A stretch of DNA of 64,000 bases from Pelotomaculum_C sp050950345 (GCA_050950345.1 JBMNHK010000008.1:62001-126000), one strand, 5' to 3'. Positions 17,865 to 31,616 are shown, numbered from the stretch's first letter. The notes: generated from the letters alone by a model not told the origin. Numbers and translations are program-made.

Positions 17865-18035
17865 ACGATTCACTTCCTTCTTGTATAACCCCTCTATAAT
17901 CATTTAGAGCGGTCTTCATAAAGCCTGCTTTTTTTCTATTTTCACACTGCAGGCTGACTTTTTCAAGTAGTAGGCACAAGATATATTATTAATGTCTGAC
18001 TCTACTTTGAAATCTTACCAAAGCTGCCGTTAAAT

Positions 18036-19046
18036 TTAATTTATTAGCGACATTTTCTCTAACAACACTCTTGCCTCTTGATCTTGAGTCAACCCATAAA
18101 CCATGCTCAGGCAATACCGAGCTAAATCATAATGTTCATCCTCATAAGCCTTTTTCCCTAGTTCTGTGGCAATGCCCACAACAGCTTCACTGGGACCAAC
18201 CTGGATGTTTTCTCTTGTGATTGTCTCTAAAATTTCATCCTGGGCGGGTTGTACAATCATCTCTCCGGTTTGTTGTGAGATATAGAATAATTCGGAAGCA
18301 ACCGCTTCGTGGTTTTCATAATCTCTACTCAAATAATACATATTAATAGCATCCTGGTACTGTTTTACTTCTATAAAATAGAAACCGAAATTACGATAAC
18401 ACCTGGCAATTTCGGCATTGGTGGTGGCAAACATCAGTGCCTGTTTGGTTAAATTGTAGTACTCTTCAAAACTGTCTTTTAGTTTCTTGGCCTCGGCTAA
18501 TTGAAAATAGGCATAGATGTTGACAGGGTTCCAACTAATGGCCTTTTCCATAGCCTCAATCGCTTTATCTAATTTGTATTCGGCAAGATAGAGGTAACCG
18601 CGGATGATATACATGTCACTGCAATCATGTGGCGCCGGCTGATATGTTTTTTGGGGCTTAAAGATGTGCTCGTAGAGCAGTGCTTGGAACATATTTTTGA
18701 AGCTAAAATAATCAGTCTGATCATCAGGTTGAACCGAGCTCTCACATAGTTCCAGCAAAGAATCCAGCAACACAGCTGCTTTTTGGTTTTGCTTTGAGCT
18801 TACCAGGTATTTTACTTCCTGGTACATTAACTCTATACTCTTACCGTCGCTATTGAATGACGCTGCTTGAGCTTTTTGATCTTCAGGCAGGATATCATAA
18901 AGCAGCCTGTTAATCGCCCTTGATATTTCCGCGGCCAAATCGTGCGACTGATATTTATCAGCCTGCGCTTTTAAATATGCAATATCTTTCTCATTGTTAC
19001 CTGTAAGCCCACTTGTTATTTCAGAAATTATTTGCTCATATTCCAT
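18036..19046 (-). CDS. Tetratricopeptide-repeat protein
   Basis: A 336-residue, all-helical protein without signal peptide. Helix pairs of TPR form are seen at about residues 145-260 (YIIRGYLYLAEYKLDKAIEA, WNPVNIYAYFQLAEA, YRNFGFYFIEVKQYQDAI), with a less clear N-terminal helical part. TPRs bind peptide partners; no catalytic domain is present and the partner is unknown. ATG at 19046 follows AAGGAGG. It stands between the SufBC operon and the CCA enzyme, apparently as its own unit. Confidence 0.82.
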   Translation of the reverse strand: MEYEQIISEITSGLTGNNEKDIAYLKAQADKYQSHDLAAEISRAINRLLYDILPEDQKAQAASFNSDGKSIELMYQEVKYLVSSKQNQKAAVLLDSLLELCESSVQPDDQTDYFSFKNMFQALLYEHIFKPQKTYQPAPHDCSDMYIIRGYLYLAEYKLDKAIEAMEKAISWNPVNIYAYFQLAEAKKLKDSFEEYYNLTKQALMFATTNAEIARCYRNFGFYFIEVKQYQDAINMYYLSRDYENHEAVASELFYISQQTGEMIVQPAQDEILETITRENIQVGPSEAVVGIATELGKKAYEDEHYDLARYCLSMVYGLTQDQEARVLLEKMSLIN

Positions 19047-19207
19047 ACTATAACCTCCTTCTGCACCCCTTCACATTACCGCTTAAATACCTAATCATTA
19101 TAGCCAGTTTAACGGACATACGTCAATGAAGCAAATAAGATTACCCGGTTGACGACAATTTAAGAACTGCGATATATAGTTTCTGCAACTGAAATAAAAA
19201 GTAAAGA

Positions 19208-19242
19208 GTGCTAAGACTGGAGAATCGCTCCAGCCTTAGCAC
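19208..19242 (-). terminator. Terminator of the CCA-adding enzyme gene
   Basis: A long stem GTGCTAAG-x-CTGGAG / CTCCAG-x-CTTAGCAC with one A-C mismatch and a five-base loop. On the minus strand it is followed by TCTTTACTTTTTATTT, 13 bases after the stop of the cca gene. Confidence 0.85.
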
Positions 19243-19255
19243 CACTTTATTGTAT

Positions 19256-20494
19256 TCATTGTCGCCACTTGCTTCTAACTAATGCCTTCAGGGAGTGCCT
19301 GTTATTCAATTCAGGTTTTTCCAACACCATATCTAACAAATGGTTCAAAATGCTGCCAAGCTCCGGTCCCGGTGCAAACCCCATTGCGAGGAGATCGTTG
19401 CCGTTGATGGCCAGTTCACTGATCAAAATCGCTTCCTTGCGGTCAATTATCTCCTTTGACTTTTCCCGGCAAGCCTCCACCCCGACAGCAGTAAACTCAC
19501 AGACACCTGTTTGGGCTTCCGCCAGCAGCAAATTGAAGAAATCATCTAAGTTTTGATACCCCAGCCTGCCGATTAGCCTTTTTAGCTCTACGGTTGACAA
19601 CCTGTCCTTAAAATCAATGCTCTCCTGCACAAATAACAAGACCTGCTCAATAATTTGCTTGCTATACTTCAGCCTGGTCAAAATCAGCCGGACCATATTG
19701 AGGCCGTTCCCGGATGCCTCAAGGGCCTCACGCCGCGTTTTTTTTAAATGGATTGCTTTAACCATAGCGGATAACAGCGCAGCCAACCTGATGCTTAGGT
19801 TTTGTGGTGTTGCATCAAGAAACTTCTTCAAATGCTCGATTTGCTCCTGAAAAGCCTCTGTACAAGCAAATTCGGGGAATATTTGCCCCAGCAAGTCAAA
19901 ACTATTCAGCAGCGCTATTCCCCTGGCAGGACGGCCGCTTAACAATATTTTATTTAGCTCCTCACGTACCCGTTCCGGCGCCGCAGTCCTTAGCAAATAG
20001 CTGTTCTCGGCTATACTAAATCCGGTTTTGCAATCAATAGTGAAGTCCAGGACAACTGCCTGCCTGACAGCCCTTAAAAGGCGCAGAGGATCTTCCCGGA
20101 ACCGGCGCTGTGCCTGGCCAACTGCTCTGATTACTTGATGCTGCAAGTCTTCCCTGCCCCCAAAGCAATCGTAAATTACCCCGCTAAGGTCCATGGCCAT
20201 GGCGTTGACCGTAAAGTCCCGCCGCCTGAGATCCTGGCACAGGGTTATAATTGAGGTGACCTCTACCTGGAGGCCCTTTTCGATAACCGTCACGGTACCG
20301 TGCTGCAGCCCCACCGGCACTACCCTGTCAAACAGCTCCATAACCTGGTCAGGAGTTGCCGTGGTGACAATATCATGATCATGGGGCAGCCTGCCCAGCA
20401 GCAGATCCCTTACACTGCCGCCCACCAGGTAGGCTTCATGACCGGCTGCCAGCAAAGGTTTGATGATTTTTTTTACACCCACTGGCAGTTCCAT
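19256..20494 (-). CDS. cca: CCA tRNA nucleotidyltransferase / poly(A) polymerase family
   Basis: The 412-residue class II nucleotidyltransferase has the motif AYLVGGSVRDLLLGRLPHDH with the catalytic acidic pair in the next turn (HDHDIVT, residues about 38-42), the RRDFTVNAMAMD motif and the EDPLRLLRAVRQA helix. It adds or repairs the 3' CCA of tRNAs. The tRNA genes in this window do encode CCA, so repair would be its role for them. ATG at 20494 follows AAAAGGAGT. Confidence 0.93.
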   Translation of the reverse strand: MELPVGVKKIIKPLLAAGHEAYLVGGSVRDLLLGRLPHDHDIVTTATPDQVMELFDRVVPVGLQHGTVTVIEKGLQVEVTSIITLCQDLRRRDFTVNAMAMDLSGVIYDCFGGREDLQHQVIRAVGQAQRRFREDPLRLLRAVRQAVVLDFTIDCKTGFSIAENSYLLRTAAPERVREELNKILLSGRPARGIALLNSFDLLGQIFPEFACTEAFQEQIEHLKKFLDATPQNLSIRLAALLSAMVKAIHLKKTRREALEASGNGLNMVRLILTRLKYSKQIIEQVLLFVQESIDFKDRLSTVELKRLIGRLGYQNLDDFFNLLLAEAQTGVCEFTAVGVEACREKSKEIIDRKEAILISELAINGNDLLAMGFAPGPELGSILNHLLDMVLEKPELNNRHSLKALVRSKWRQ

Positions 20495-20716
20495 TTTTAC
20501 TCCTTTTCCTGATTCAATAACCGGCTTGCATCGCTGCTGTCAAACCCTGGCTCACCAGCCATACCCATCAGGTTGGCAATAGTAGCTATATTTCCTTGAT
20601 GGACATTCTGCCATTTATATTATATATTTTAGTAGTTTTTAAAATTATAAGGCAGGCTTTTAACCTAATTGCTTTTATCATCAAGTCCAGTCTGGGAAAC
20701 ATCTGGAGGAATATCC

Positions 20717-21406
20717 ATGAAGTATGAAAACATTAAAAAAGCCCTATTTTTATCCCGTCCCAACAGATTCATCGCCAATATAGAAATCGACGGCAGAGAG
20801 GAGATTTGTCATGTAAAAAACACCGGCCGCTGCAAAGAACTTCTCTTGCCCCGGGCAAATATCTATGTCCAGGAACAGCAAAGTAAGCGCAGGAAGACAA
20901 AATATGATCTGATCAGTGTTTATAAACAAGAAAGGTTAATCAATATCGACAGCCAGGCGCCCAACAAGCTTTTCCATGAATGGGTGCTGGAAAGCAACTT
21001 TTTTAAAGATGTTCAATTGATCAAACCTGAGGCCAGATACAAAAACTCCCGGTTTGATTTTTATCTCGAAACCAGTGACAGAAAGATCCTTGTGGAAGTA
21101 AAAGGCGTGACCCTGGAGGAAAATGGCGTGGCCATGTTCCCCGATGCCCCTACAGAACGGGGTGTCAGGCACCTGCATGAGCTGGGCTTAAGTATCAAAG
21201 AGGGCTTTGAGGCTTACGTCTTCTTTGTCATCCAAATGAAAGGCGTTCGTTATTTCACACCCAATGTCAAAACTCACCCGGCTTTTGGCGAAACCCTCGT
21301 TCAGGCAGCAAATCTAGGGGTACAGGTTTTGGCTTTTGATTGCGAGGTCACAAGTAATACCATTACACCAAGGGACATGGTGGACTGTAAATTACAGCTT
21401 CTTTAA
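20717..21406 (+). CDS. sfsA: SfsA family DNA/RNA nuclease-like protein
   Basis: A full-length SfsA (229 residues): SRPNRFIANIEIDGREEICHVKNTGRC at the start contains the OB-like part, and SRFDFYLE followed by KILVEVKGVTLEE forms the PD-(D/E)XK-like core, then FPDAPTERGVRHLHEL. SfsA was first named for sugar fermentation stimulation in E. coli and carries a nuclease-like fold; its role is not settled. ATG 20717 follows CTGGAGGA; an upstream in-frame start at 20669 lacks a site. It is divergent from cca, with about 220 bases between them. Confidence 0.92.
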   Translation: MKYENIKKALFLSRPNRFIANIEIDGREEICHVKNTGRCKELLLPRANIYVQEQQSKRRKTKYDLISVYKQERLINIDSQAPNKLFHEWVLESNFFKDVQLIKPEARYKNSRFDFYLETSDRKILVEVKGVTLEENGVAMFPDAPTERGVRHLHELGLSIKEGFEAYVFFVIQMKGVRYFTPNVKTHPAFGETLVQAANLGVQVLAFDCEVTSNTITPRDMVDCKLQLL

Positions 21407-21425
21407 AAAGTCGATTTAGAAGTCA

Positions 21426-22503
21426 TTATTCAGGGTTGAATCCTGGTTTTCCTGCTTCGAGCAACACTTTATTGCCCGGCAAGAAAAAACCCTGGATGAA
21501 TAACACCACACCTGTTCCTAAAAGCAGCCACTCAACTCTCACTATATCGGCCAAAGGTCCGAACACCAGCATTCCCATCGGCATCATAGCACTTGCGAGC
21601 ATGCCCATGATCCCGAATATCCGTCCCAGATAATCAGCCTCCACCTTTTCCTGCAACAAAACCGTAGCCGGCACATTAAAGAACGGCATAGCCACTCCTA
21701 CGATGACCATAATTACCAGGTACAGCCAAAACACCGGCATAACACCAAGGGCAAAGGTACAGATGCCGAAAACCAGACAGGCCAGAGTCATTGAATGGAT
21801 TCTGTTCTTAAAACCACCCCAGGAAGCCATAATAATGCCGCCGCAAATCATACCGCTGGAAAAAGCGACTTCAATAGCCGTCAGGCGCCATACCTCGCTG
21901 CCATAGCTGCGCGCTACCTGCAGGGGGGTTAAAAATGAGGCGGGTGCAGCTAAAATGAGGAATACGGCGCAAAAGGCAAAGAAGTTTTTAAGATAAGCAT
22001 GATTTTTTATGTAGGCAAAGCCCAGGCTCATATCGCTAAAATAACTGATAGTCTGTTTTTCCCGCGCTTTGTCATGCACAGGAACATGCAAGAAGAAGAG
22101 CAAGGTTGTGATCCCAATGGCGGCAGTAACAACATCGATAAAAAAAATAATTTCAATAGTGGAAAAGGTTAGCAGGGCACCGCTCAGCATCGGAGATGCC
22201 AGGGATACCAGGGATTGGATACTGCTGTTGATGGCATTCACCCTGGTTAGCTTGTTCCCAGGCACAATTTGCGGGAGCAAGGCTCCCACGGCAGGTATTT
22301 GAATTGCTGCACCGAGGGCACGTATTGCAGACATGAAAAAGAGCAGCCAGAGCATTTTATAGCCTGCGAGAAATAACAGGGCTAAGACCAGTGTAGCCAG
22401 GGCAATACTGGAATCCGCCAAAACAATCAAGACTTTGCGATTATAACGGTCAGCCCAAACCCCCGCAAAGGGTGAAAGAAAGAATGTGGGCAAAAAGCCG
22501 GAG
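21426..22503 (-). pseudogene. MFS transporter, N-terminus removed by an insertion sequence
   Basis: From about residue SGFLPTFFLSPFAGVWADRYNRKV onward this is a typical MFS drug-efflux-like protein, including the loop 2-3 motif and ten or more helices. Upstream of it, the first about 60 family residues (first helix) are absent; the frame instead runs antisense through the IS256 fragment. The junction is near 22503. Without the first helix it is unlikely to function. It is convergent with sfsA. Confidence 0.85.
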
Positions 22504-22998
22504 TGTGTAAAATAAATTGTGCTTCTGCTCTTTCCGAATATAAAATAAAACGGAAAGGCAGGAATACATATGGAGAAGAAGAAACTGGTCACCCGAGCCG
22601 AGATCAAGCAATTCATCAAAGATAACGACCTAAAAAGCGTTGAAGACATCCAGAAAGTTCTTAAAGACCTCTTTGCCGAGACCTTACAAGAGATGCTGGA
22701 GGCCGAATTGGATACCACCCTAGGCTATGAAAAGAACGATGTTCATAACAAACGCACAAGCAACCGGCGTAATGGGCATAGTGCTAAAACTGTACGCAGT
22801 GAATTCGGCGAAATCAATATACAGATACCCCGGGACCGCGAAGGCGAACATGATCCTCTAATCGTCAAAAAGCATCAGAAGAATGTGACCGGTATCGAAG
22901 ACCAAATATTGGCTCTCTACGCCAAAGGGGTCAGCACTCGCGATATCCAGGATCATTTGGAGCGCCTGTACGGAATTGAGGTTTCGCCTACTCTTGGA
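22504..22998 (+). mobile_element. IS256-family element, left end and N-terminal transposase fragment
   Basis: The left end begins near GTGTGTAAAATAAATTGTG, the style of IS256-family termini, followed by a transposase frame from ATG 22570. It reads VEDIQKVLKDLFAETLQEM, ELDTTLGYEKND, RNGHSAKTVRSEFGEI and IEDQILALYAKGVSTRDIQ, the N-terminal third of a Mutator-type (IS256) transposase. It breaks off at GIEVSPTL, before the catalytic DDE residues, where an IS3-type sequence takes over. Confidence 0.88.
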
Positions 22999-23377
22999 TA
23001 GCACGATGACCCGCCAGTTGACCATGAATGCTCTAAGACAAGCAGTTTGGCGGCATCGGCCATCGGCGGGGCTTATCCATCACTCTGACCGGGGCAGCCA
23101 GTATGCCAGTTATGAATATCAACAAGCAATAAAAGATTATGAGATGATCCCCAGCATGAGCCGAAAGGGAAATTGTTATGACAATGCCTGTATGGAATCA
23201 TTTTTCGGGACACTAAAGAGGGAGCTTATTTACGGTAACCGCTTTAAGACCAGAGCTGTAGCCCGACAAGCAATTTTCGAATACATTGAAATCTTTTACA
23301 ACCGTATAAGACTGCATTCAGCCCTTGGATATATGTCACCGGTGGAATATGAGCAGGTCTTAAAACCGGCAGCATAA
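22999..23377 (+). mobile_element. IS3-family transposase (orfB), C-terminal fragment
   Basis: After about 22998 the sequence encodes the C-terminal part of an IS3-family integrase-type transposase: DSTMTRQLTMNALRQAV, HHSDRGSQYAS (second catalytic Asp), SMSRKGNCYDNACMESFFGT (catalytic Glu) and the ending FYNRIRLHSALGYMSPVEYE. The N-terminal half, orfA and the left terminus are missing. It is joined directly to the IS256 piece, so neither element can move by itself. Confidence 0.88.
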
Positions 23378-23394
23378 TTTAGCCACAACCACCA

Positions 23395-23543
23395 GTGGCC
23401 GTTCATCGGAGCGAAGCGAAGACCCTTTACGTGGAGAATGCCCATGTTAACCTCTTGCCAAGGGTAGGGCCACCAGCGAAGCGGTGGGCTTGCCTCTGGC
23501 CCTAGAAAACATGGGTGCGAGGCTCCACGTCAAGGGCGGCCAC
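23395..23543. repeat. 149-nt nested inverted repeat, possible structured RNA or mobile-element end
   Basis: Four nested pairs of arms and a terminal hairpin: GTGGCCG (23395-23401)/CGGCCAC (23537-23543); CCCTTTACGTGGAG (23423-23436)/CTCCACGTCAAGGG (23523-23536), one mismatch; CCCATGTT (23441-23448)/AACATGGG (23508-23515); TAGGGCC (23465-23471)/GGCCCTA (23498-23504); then CCACC-AGCGAAGC-GGTGG. The loops include GCGAAGC, a GNRA-like tip, and a second GAGCGAAGCGAAG outside the second stem. It lies directly after the IS3 fragment. I do not recognise the family. Confidence 0.75.
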
Positions 23544-23949
23544 GGCCTTCTTCGAGTAAAAAAGTTGTGAATCTATAAAAATAGGAGATAACTACCCATT
23601 TCCCGTGTCTATTTTTCCGGGGAAAGCTCACGGTAAGCTCATTAAAGTCATCATGCATTGGCGATTTAATCGCGGCAGGTGAAGCTGTGTTAATCCGGAT
23701 GTGCTTTTCTGACAGGGACCAGGATCTATACTTGGCATAAATAATCATGGTTTCTTTTGATACTGTATAGGCTTTATTAGCTAATTCGGGAGGTCCTATG
23801 AATGCGGGGTCATCTAACCTGTCTTCAAAATACTTAATTGCTTCATCCCAGTCATCTATCATAGCAAAAGGCTTATAAACATCTATATGCATAGGCCAGG
23901 CGCTACCGGCTACTGAAGAACACATAACAATGGAGCCACCTGCTGGCAT
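23530..23949 (-). pseudogene. Short-chain dehydrogenase (SDR), C-terminal part
   Basis: The piece reads SIVMCSSVAGSAW (strand with catalytic serine) and NKAYTVSKETMIIYA, the YxxxK active site, followed by HIRINTASPAAIKSPMHDDF. The frame is the same as that of the piece at 24061-24678, and the bases between them also read as SDR (AGVAGEVYRGGRF). The tail after about HDDFNE departs from the family and runs into the nested inverted repeat. It is therefore a remnant. Confidence 0.8.
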
Positions 23950-24060
23950 CCTGGGAATAAGTGATTCGATTAAACGTCTTGCACCGATAAAGTTAATTGT
24001 AACAACTTGCGTCGGGGTAAATCTTCCACCTCTATAAACTTCGCCGGCAACTCCTGCAAT

Positions 24061-24678
24061 TTAGAATATACAGTCAATTCTGTCCGGCAGCTGAGCGACG
24101 GCATTGTCAATTGACTCTTTGCTGCCCAGGTCTAGCTGGATATACTTCGCAATGTTGTCATCTTTAATTTCGGCTCTGTCAAGGGCATATATATTCGCTC
24201 CACCAAGATCTTGGAGCAACTGGAATATTGCACCACCGACCATCTGAGCGGCAACATTCCAACCGATCATAGTATCTCTTTCTGGGCCACTGTAAAAGTC
24301 GTCGATTAATAGCAAAGATAGTGGCATTATTATTGCGACGCTTATACCCAAGAGGACTCTCATGCCTAAAATGGCATAAAGGTTATCGGATAAAAATACT
24401 GGTGCTGTTCCACCGATAATAAATATAATCAATGAAAACAAAACCAATTGGCGTCGAGTGAAAATCTCTGCTATTTTGCCGAATATTGGAGCAAATATCA
24501 ACATACAAAGACTTGGTAAGCTTGCAATCAGCATCACGGTGGTGGCACTATGTTGTCCTGCAAACGCTTTGATCATGGCATCCATGGCCGGTGATACTGC
24601 CCCCGCAGATACTTCATTAAGCGCTACGGCTAGAACAGCTAATTTCAATATCAGTGGGTGTACCTTTTTCATTACCAT
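24061..24678 (-). pseudogene. Chimera of MFS transporter N-terminus and SDR Rossmann part, with internal stop
   Basis: Residues 1 to about 158 are the first five helices of a Bcr/CflA-like MFS protein (PAMDAMIKAFAGQHSATTVM, FGKIAEIFTRRQLVLFSLI). After VGGAIFQ the sequence switches to a soluble SDR segment, LLQDLGGANIYALDRAEI to LPDRIDCIF, and then stops at TAA (24061-24063) exactly where the NAGxxG motif of SDRs should begin. The Rossmann glycine motif is missing. The join looks like a deletion between a transporter gene and a dehydrogenase gene. Confidence 0.82.
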
Positions 24679-24892
24679 TTGCTGATTCTCCTTAAAATTC
24701 TCAATTTAATAAATTCATTATTATGACAAAGACCACACACCTCTTTTCGACAAAAAATTACATATTTCGAATCCTATTAATACTTAGAATTGTAGAAAAA
24801 TTATCAATAATTGTGAAACAGTTTATTTCGTTGACTTAACAGTTAAATACTGTACCGCGGTTTGGTCATCAGTCTACAGAAAATAATTAACC

Positions 24893-24916
24893 CCATGGTT
24901 GTTAAACCACAGGGCT
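24893..24916 (-). terminator. Second, diverged terminator behind the rRNA operon
   Basis: On the minus strand CCCTGTGGTTTAACAACCATGGGG forms an imperfect hairpin followed by TTAATTATTTTC. It is a diverged copy of the terminator at 25015-25035 and follows the 5S remnant in the same way. Confidence 0.6.
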
Positions 24917-24927
24917 TAAAATTAATG

Positions 24928-24992
24928 CGACTTACGACCATGCTCTCCCAGGGTGCAATGCTCCAAGTACCATCAACCCAGAAAGCGATTCG
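24928..24992 (-). pseudogene. Degenerate 3' part of a 5S rRNA gene
   Basis: GCGACTTACGACC..CTCTCCCAGGG..CCAAGTACCATC matches the 3' half of the intact 5S gene at 25047-25120 with several changes. It is followed by its own copy of the terminator hairpin. It looks like the relic of a tandem 5S duplication. Confidence 0.75.
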
Positions 24993-25001
24993 GTCAGACG
25001 T

Positions 25002-25035
25002 GGAAATAAACAAACCTCATGGTTTGACCATGAGG
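25002..25035 (-). terminator. Terminator of the rRNA operon
   Basis: On the minus strand the perfect stem CCTCATGG-TCAAA-CCATGAGG (25015-25035) is followed by TTTGTTTATTT, 11 bases after the 5S end. Confidence 0.85.
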
Positions 25036-25046
25036 CTTTAAAATTG

Positions 25047-25163
25047 TTCTGGCGACGACCTACTCTCCCAGGGGCCTGCGCCCCAAGTACCATCGGCTCT
25101 GGAGGGCTTAACTGCCGTGTTCGGGATGGGAACGGGTGTACCCCCTCCGATATTGTCACCAGA
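25047..25163 (-). rRNA. rrf: 5S ribosomal RNA
   Basis: The minus strand reads CTGGTGACAATATCGGAGGGGG at the 5' side (shared in pieces with the family), CCCATCCCGAACACGG in the loop A/helix III region, GATGGTACTTGGGG, and GAGAGTAGGTCGTCGCCAG at the 3' side; the ends pair. The length of about 117 nt is normal. It follows 23S with a spacer of about 165 bases. The ends are estimated to within a few bases. Confidence 0.95.
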
Positions 25164-25296
25164 AACTTTTTTCCTTTTTTAAGTCTTTGCAGCTTGCAAC
25201 CGTAAGCATTACCTTACCTTTACACAAACTGCTTCTCCCTTAAATCTGCTCCCTCAAAACTGTACAGCATATTCGAACAAGTTTTAGCTCTTTTAC

Positions 25297-25326
25297 GACG
25301 TCTGACGTCTGACGTCCGACGTCCGA
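25297..25326. repeat. Heptamer repeat GACGTC(T/C) at the 23S 3' boundary
   Basis: Four tandem copies of the 7-mer GACGTCT/GACGTCC lie directly beside the 23S 3' end. A 16-mer, GACGTCTGACGTCTGA, is shared with the 16S V1 expansion, and 14 bases of it with the 16S-23S spacer. Confidence 0.8.
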
Positions 25327-25329
25327 TTA

Positions 25330-30446
<5,117 letters not shown>

Positions 30447-30599
30447 ATATTTGAAAAGTTTAATCTCGCTCGTATGTTTGTGAGCCTGCGCTTCTTGCGC
30501 TTCTCACTCGTTGTCGCGTCTCGTGATTTGTTTATCCCGAGCCGCTTTGGAATGTACTGCTCGTTTTAGTTTACTTTGACGAGAGTCATGTGTTTACAT

Positions 30600-30630
30600 C
30601 CATCCACTGTTTAGTTTTCAAAGACCACGT
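30600..30630 (-). promoter_or_regulatory. 16S leader: boxA-like and processing-stem sequence
   Basis: On the minus strand GGTCTTTGAAAACTAAACAG resembles the boxA-containing leaders of Firmicutes rRNA operons. AAAACTAAACAGTG and the following GGATGGATGTA pair with sequences in the 16S-23S spacer to form the pre-16S processing stem. Confidence 0.65.
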
Positions 30631-30653
30631 CGCTCTTCATAGCGACATCTTTT

Positions 30654-30683
30654 ATCTTATCATCCTTGCCAGCCATCCGTCAA
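30654..30683 (-). promoter_or_regulatory. rRNA operon promoter, downstream candidate
   Basis: On the minus strand TTGACG (30683-30678), 18 bases, TAAGAT (30659-30654). It is about 205 bases upstream of mature 16S. Confidence 0.6.
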
Positions 30684-30728
30684 CTGGTATTTTTCGACAG
30701 GTTTCGCCTTGCGTGGCGAACAGTTGAT

Positions 30729-30757
30729 ATTTTATCATTTAAATTCACCTTGCGCAA
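30729..30757 (-). promoter_or_regulatory. rRNA operon promoter, upstream candidate
   Basis: On the minus strand TTGCGC (30757-30752), 17 bases, TAAAAT (30734-30729). With the previous site it would give the tandem promoter arrangement usual for rRNA operons. From here to about 30970 I recognise nothing else. Confidence 0.5.
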
Positions 30758-30973
30758 GAGGTATTAGTAGCTAAATTAAAAAAATCAAAGGACCGCCGTA
30801 AGCATAACAATATACACAGGACTTTGACATGAGGTAATCTATGCTGTCAGAGGAGTAATACAACATGCTTGCTTCCGACGGTATGTAGTAAGAGCCCGAT
30901 CAGGACTGACGGCAATAAAGTGATTTTGGGTTTAGAAAAAAAAAGCGGGAAGAAGTTGTTAAAGAAATACTAC

Positions 30974-31025
30974 ATATTAGTTAAAAGTTACACTTACTTA
31001 AGTAAGTGTAACTTTTAACTAATAT
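30974..31025. terminator. Perfect 52-bp palindrome, likely bidirectional terminator
   Basis: The two 26-base arms are exactly complementary with no loop: core GTTACACTTAC-TTAA-GTAAGTGTAAC, flanked by AAAA on one side and TTTT on the other. Read in either direction it gives a stem followed by T-rich sequence. It lies 18 bases after the stop of the YjcQ-like gene and upstream of the rRNA promoters. Confidence 0.7.
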
Positions 31026-31042
31026 AATCAACTAATAACCAA

Positions 31043-31300
31043 CTATTGCAATTTACTAGCCCGTTCTTTGCCGGCATCGGTGATAGTAATGTCTTTAGTA
31101 AATACCGCAACAACCCTGTCACCGCTTTGAACTATATTAGCCCCTTTGATAAGCCCATCGTCGCTAAGTTTTTTTACTGCCATGTTAAATACGTTTGTAT
31201 CCATGTCTAATTTAGCAGTAGTGATCTCTCGACCCATATCAGGAGTGGGTTTTTTACTTTCTTCAAAGATAGCTAATAATATTCTATCTTCATTACTCAT
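31043..31300 (-). CDS. Small winged-helix protein, YjcQ-like
   Basis: The 85-residue protein from ATG 31300 (behind GGAGGTGATAT) begins MSNEDRILLAIFEESKKPTP, close to the start of YjcQ-family proteins, and has the helix-turn-helix-wing order expected of that family (FNMAVKKLSDDGLIKGANIV, then a beta hairpin with DITITDAGKERASKL). YjcQ-like proteins are common in phages and mobile regions; the structure suggests DNA binding but the role is unknown. A longer in-frame start at 31345 has no site. Its promoter overlaps two 11-bp direct repeats, which suggests it may control itself. Confidence 0.78.
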   Translation of the reverse strand: MSNEDRILLAIFEESKKPTPDMGREITTAKLDMDTNVFNMAVKKLSDDGLIKGANIVQSGDRVVAVFTKDITITDAGKERASKLQ

Positions 31301-31325
31301 TATATCACCTCCTTCCGCTACATCA

Positions 31326-31355
31326 ATTATACAATATAGTACCAATATAGTACAA
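31326..31355 (-). promoter_or_regulatory. Promoter with tandem operator-like repeats
   Basis: On the minus strand TTGTAC (31355-31350), 18 bases, TATAAT (31331-31326). The 11-mer CAATATAGTAC occurs twice back to back (31332-31342, 31343-31353) and fills the spacer, a likely regulator binding site. Confidence 0.7.
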
Positions 31356-31526
31356 GGTAATACCGTATAATATTGGGGTTATTTTGATTTTTGTGATCGT
31401 CTTACAAGATAAAACAGCAAAACTGTAAACTAACTACAATATAGCTGATAGTATTATATTGGCATAATAGTCTATGAAAAATTGCATTATTGCAATTAAC
31501 TTGATATGAATTCATAAAACAACAAA

Positions 31527-31560
31527 AAACAAAACCTTTTTCTAGAAAAAGGTTTTGTTT
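31527..31560. terminator. Perfect 34-bp palindrome, likely bidirectional terminator
   Basis: AAACAAAACCTTTTTCT and its exact complement meet without a loop. It lies about 57 bases after the stop of the small gene at 31617 and would end transcription from that side. It is the same style as the palindrome at 30974-31025. Confidence 0.6.
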
Positions 31561-31616
31561 ACAGGAAACTTCGCTTTAGTTTAATTCTTTATGCTCTTTT
31601 GCTTTAATTGTGTCGC

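Noticed and set aside
24840..24870. Promoter TTGACT with a nearby repeat in the gap behind the rRNA operon
   Set aside because: No good -10 and no gene in its direction.
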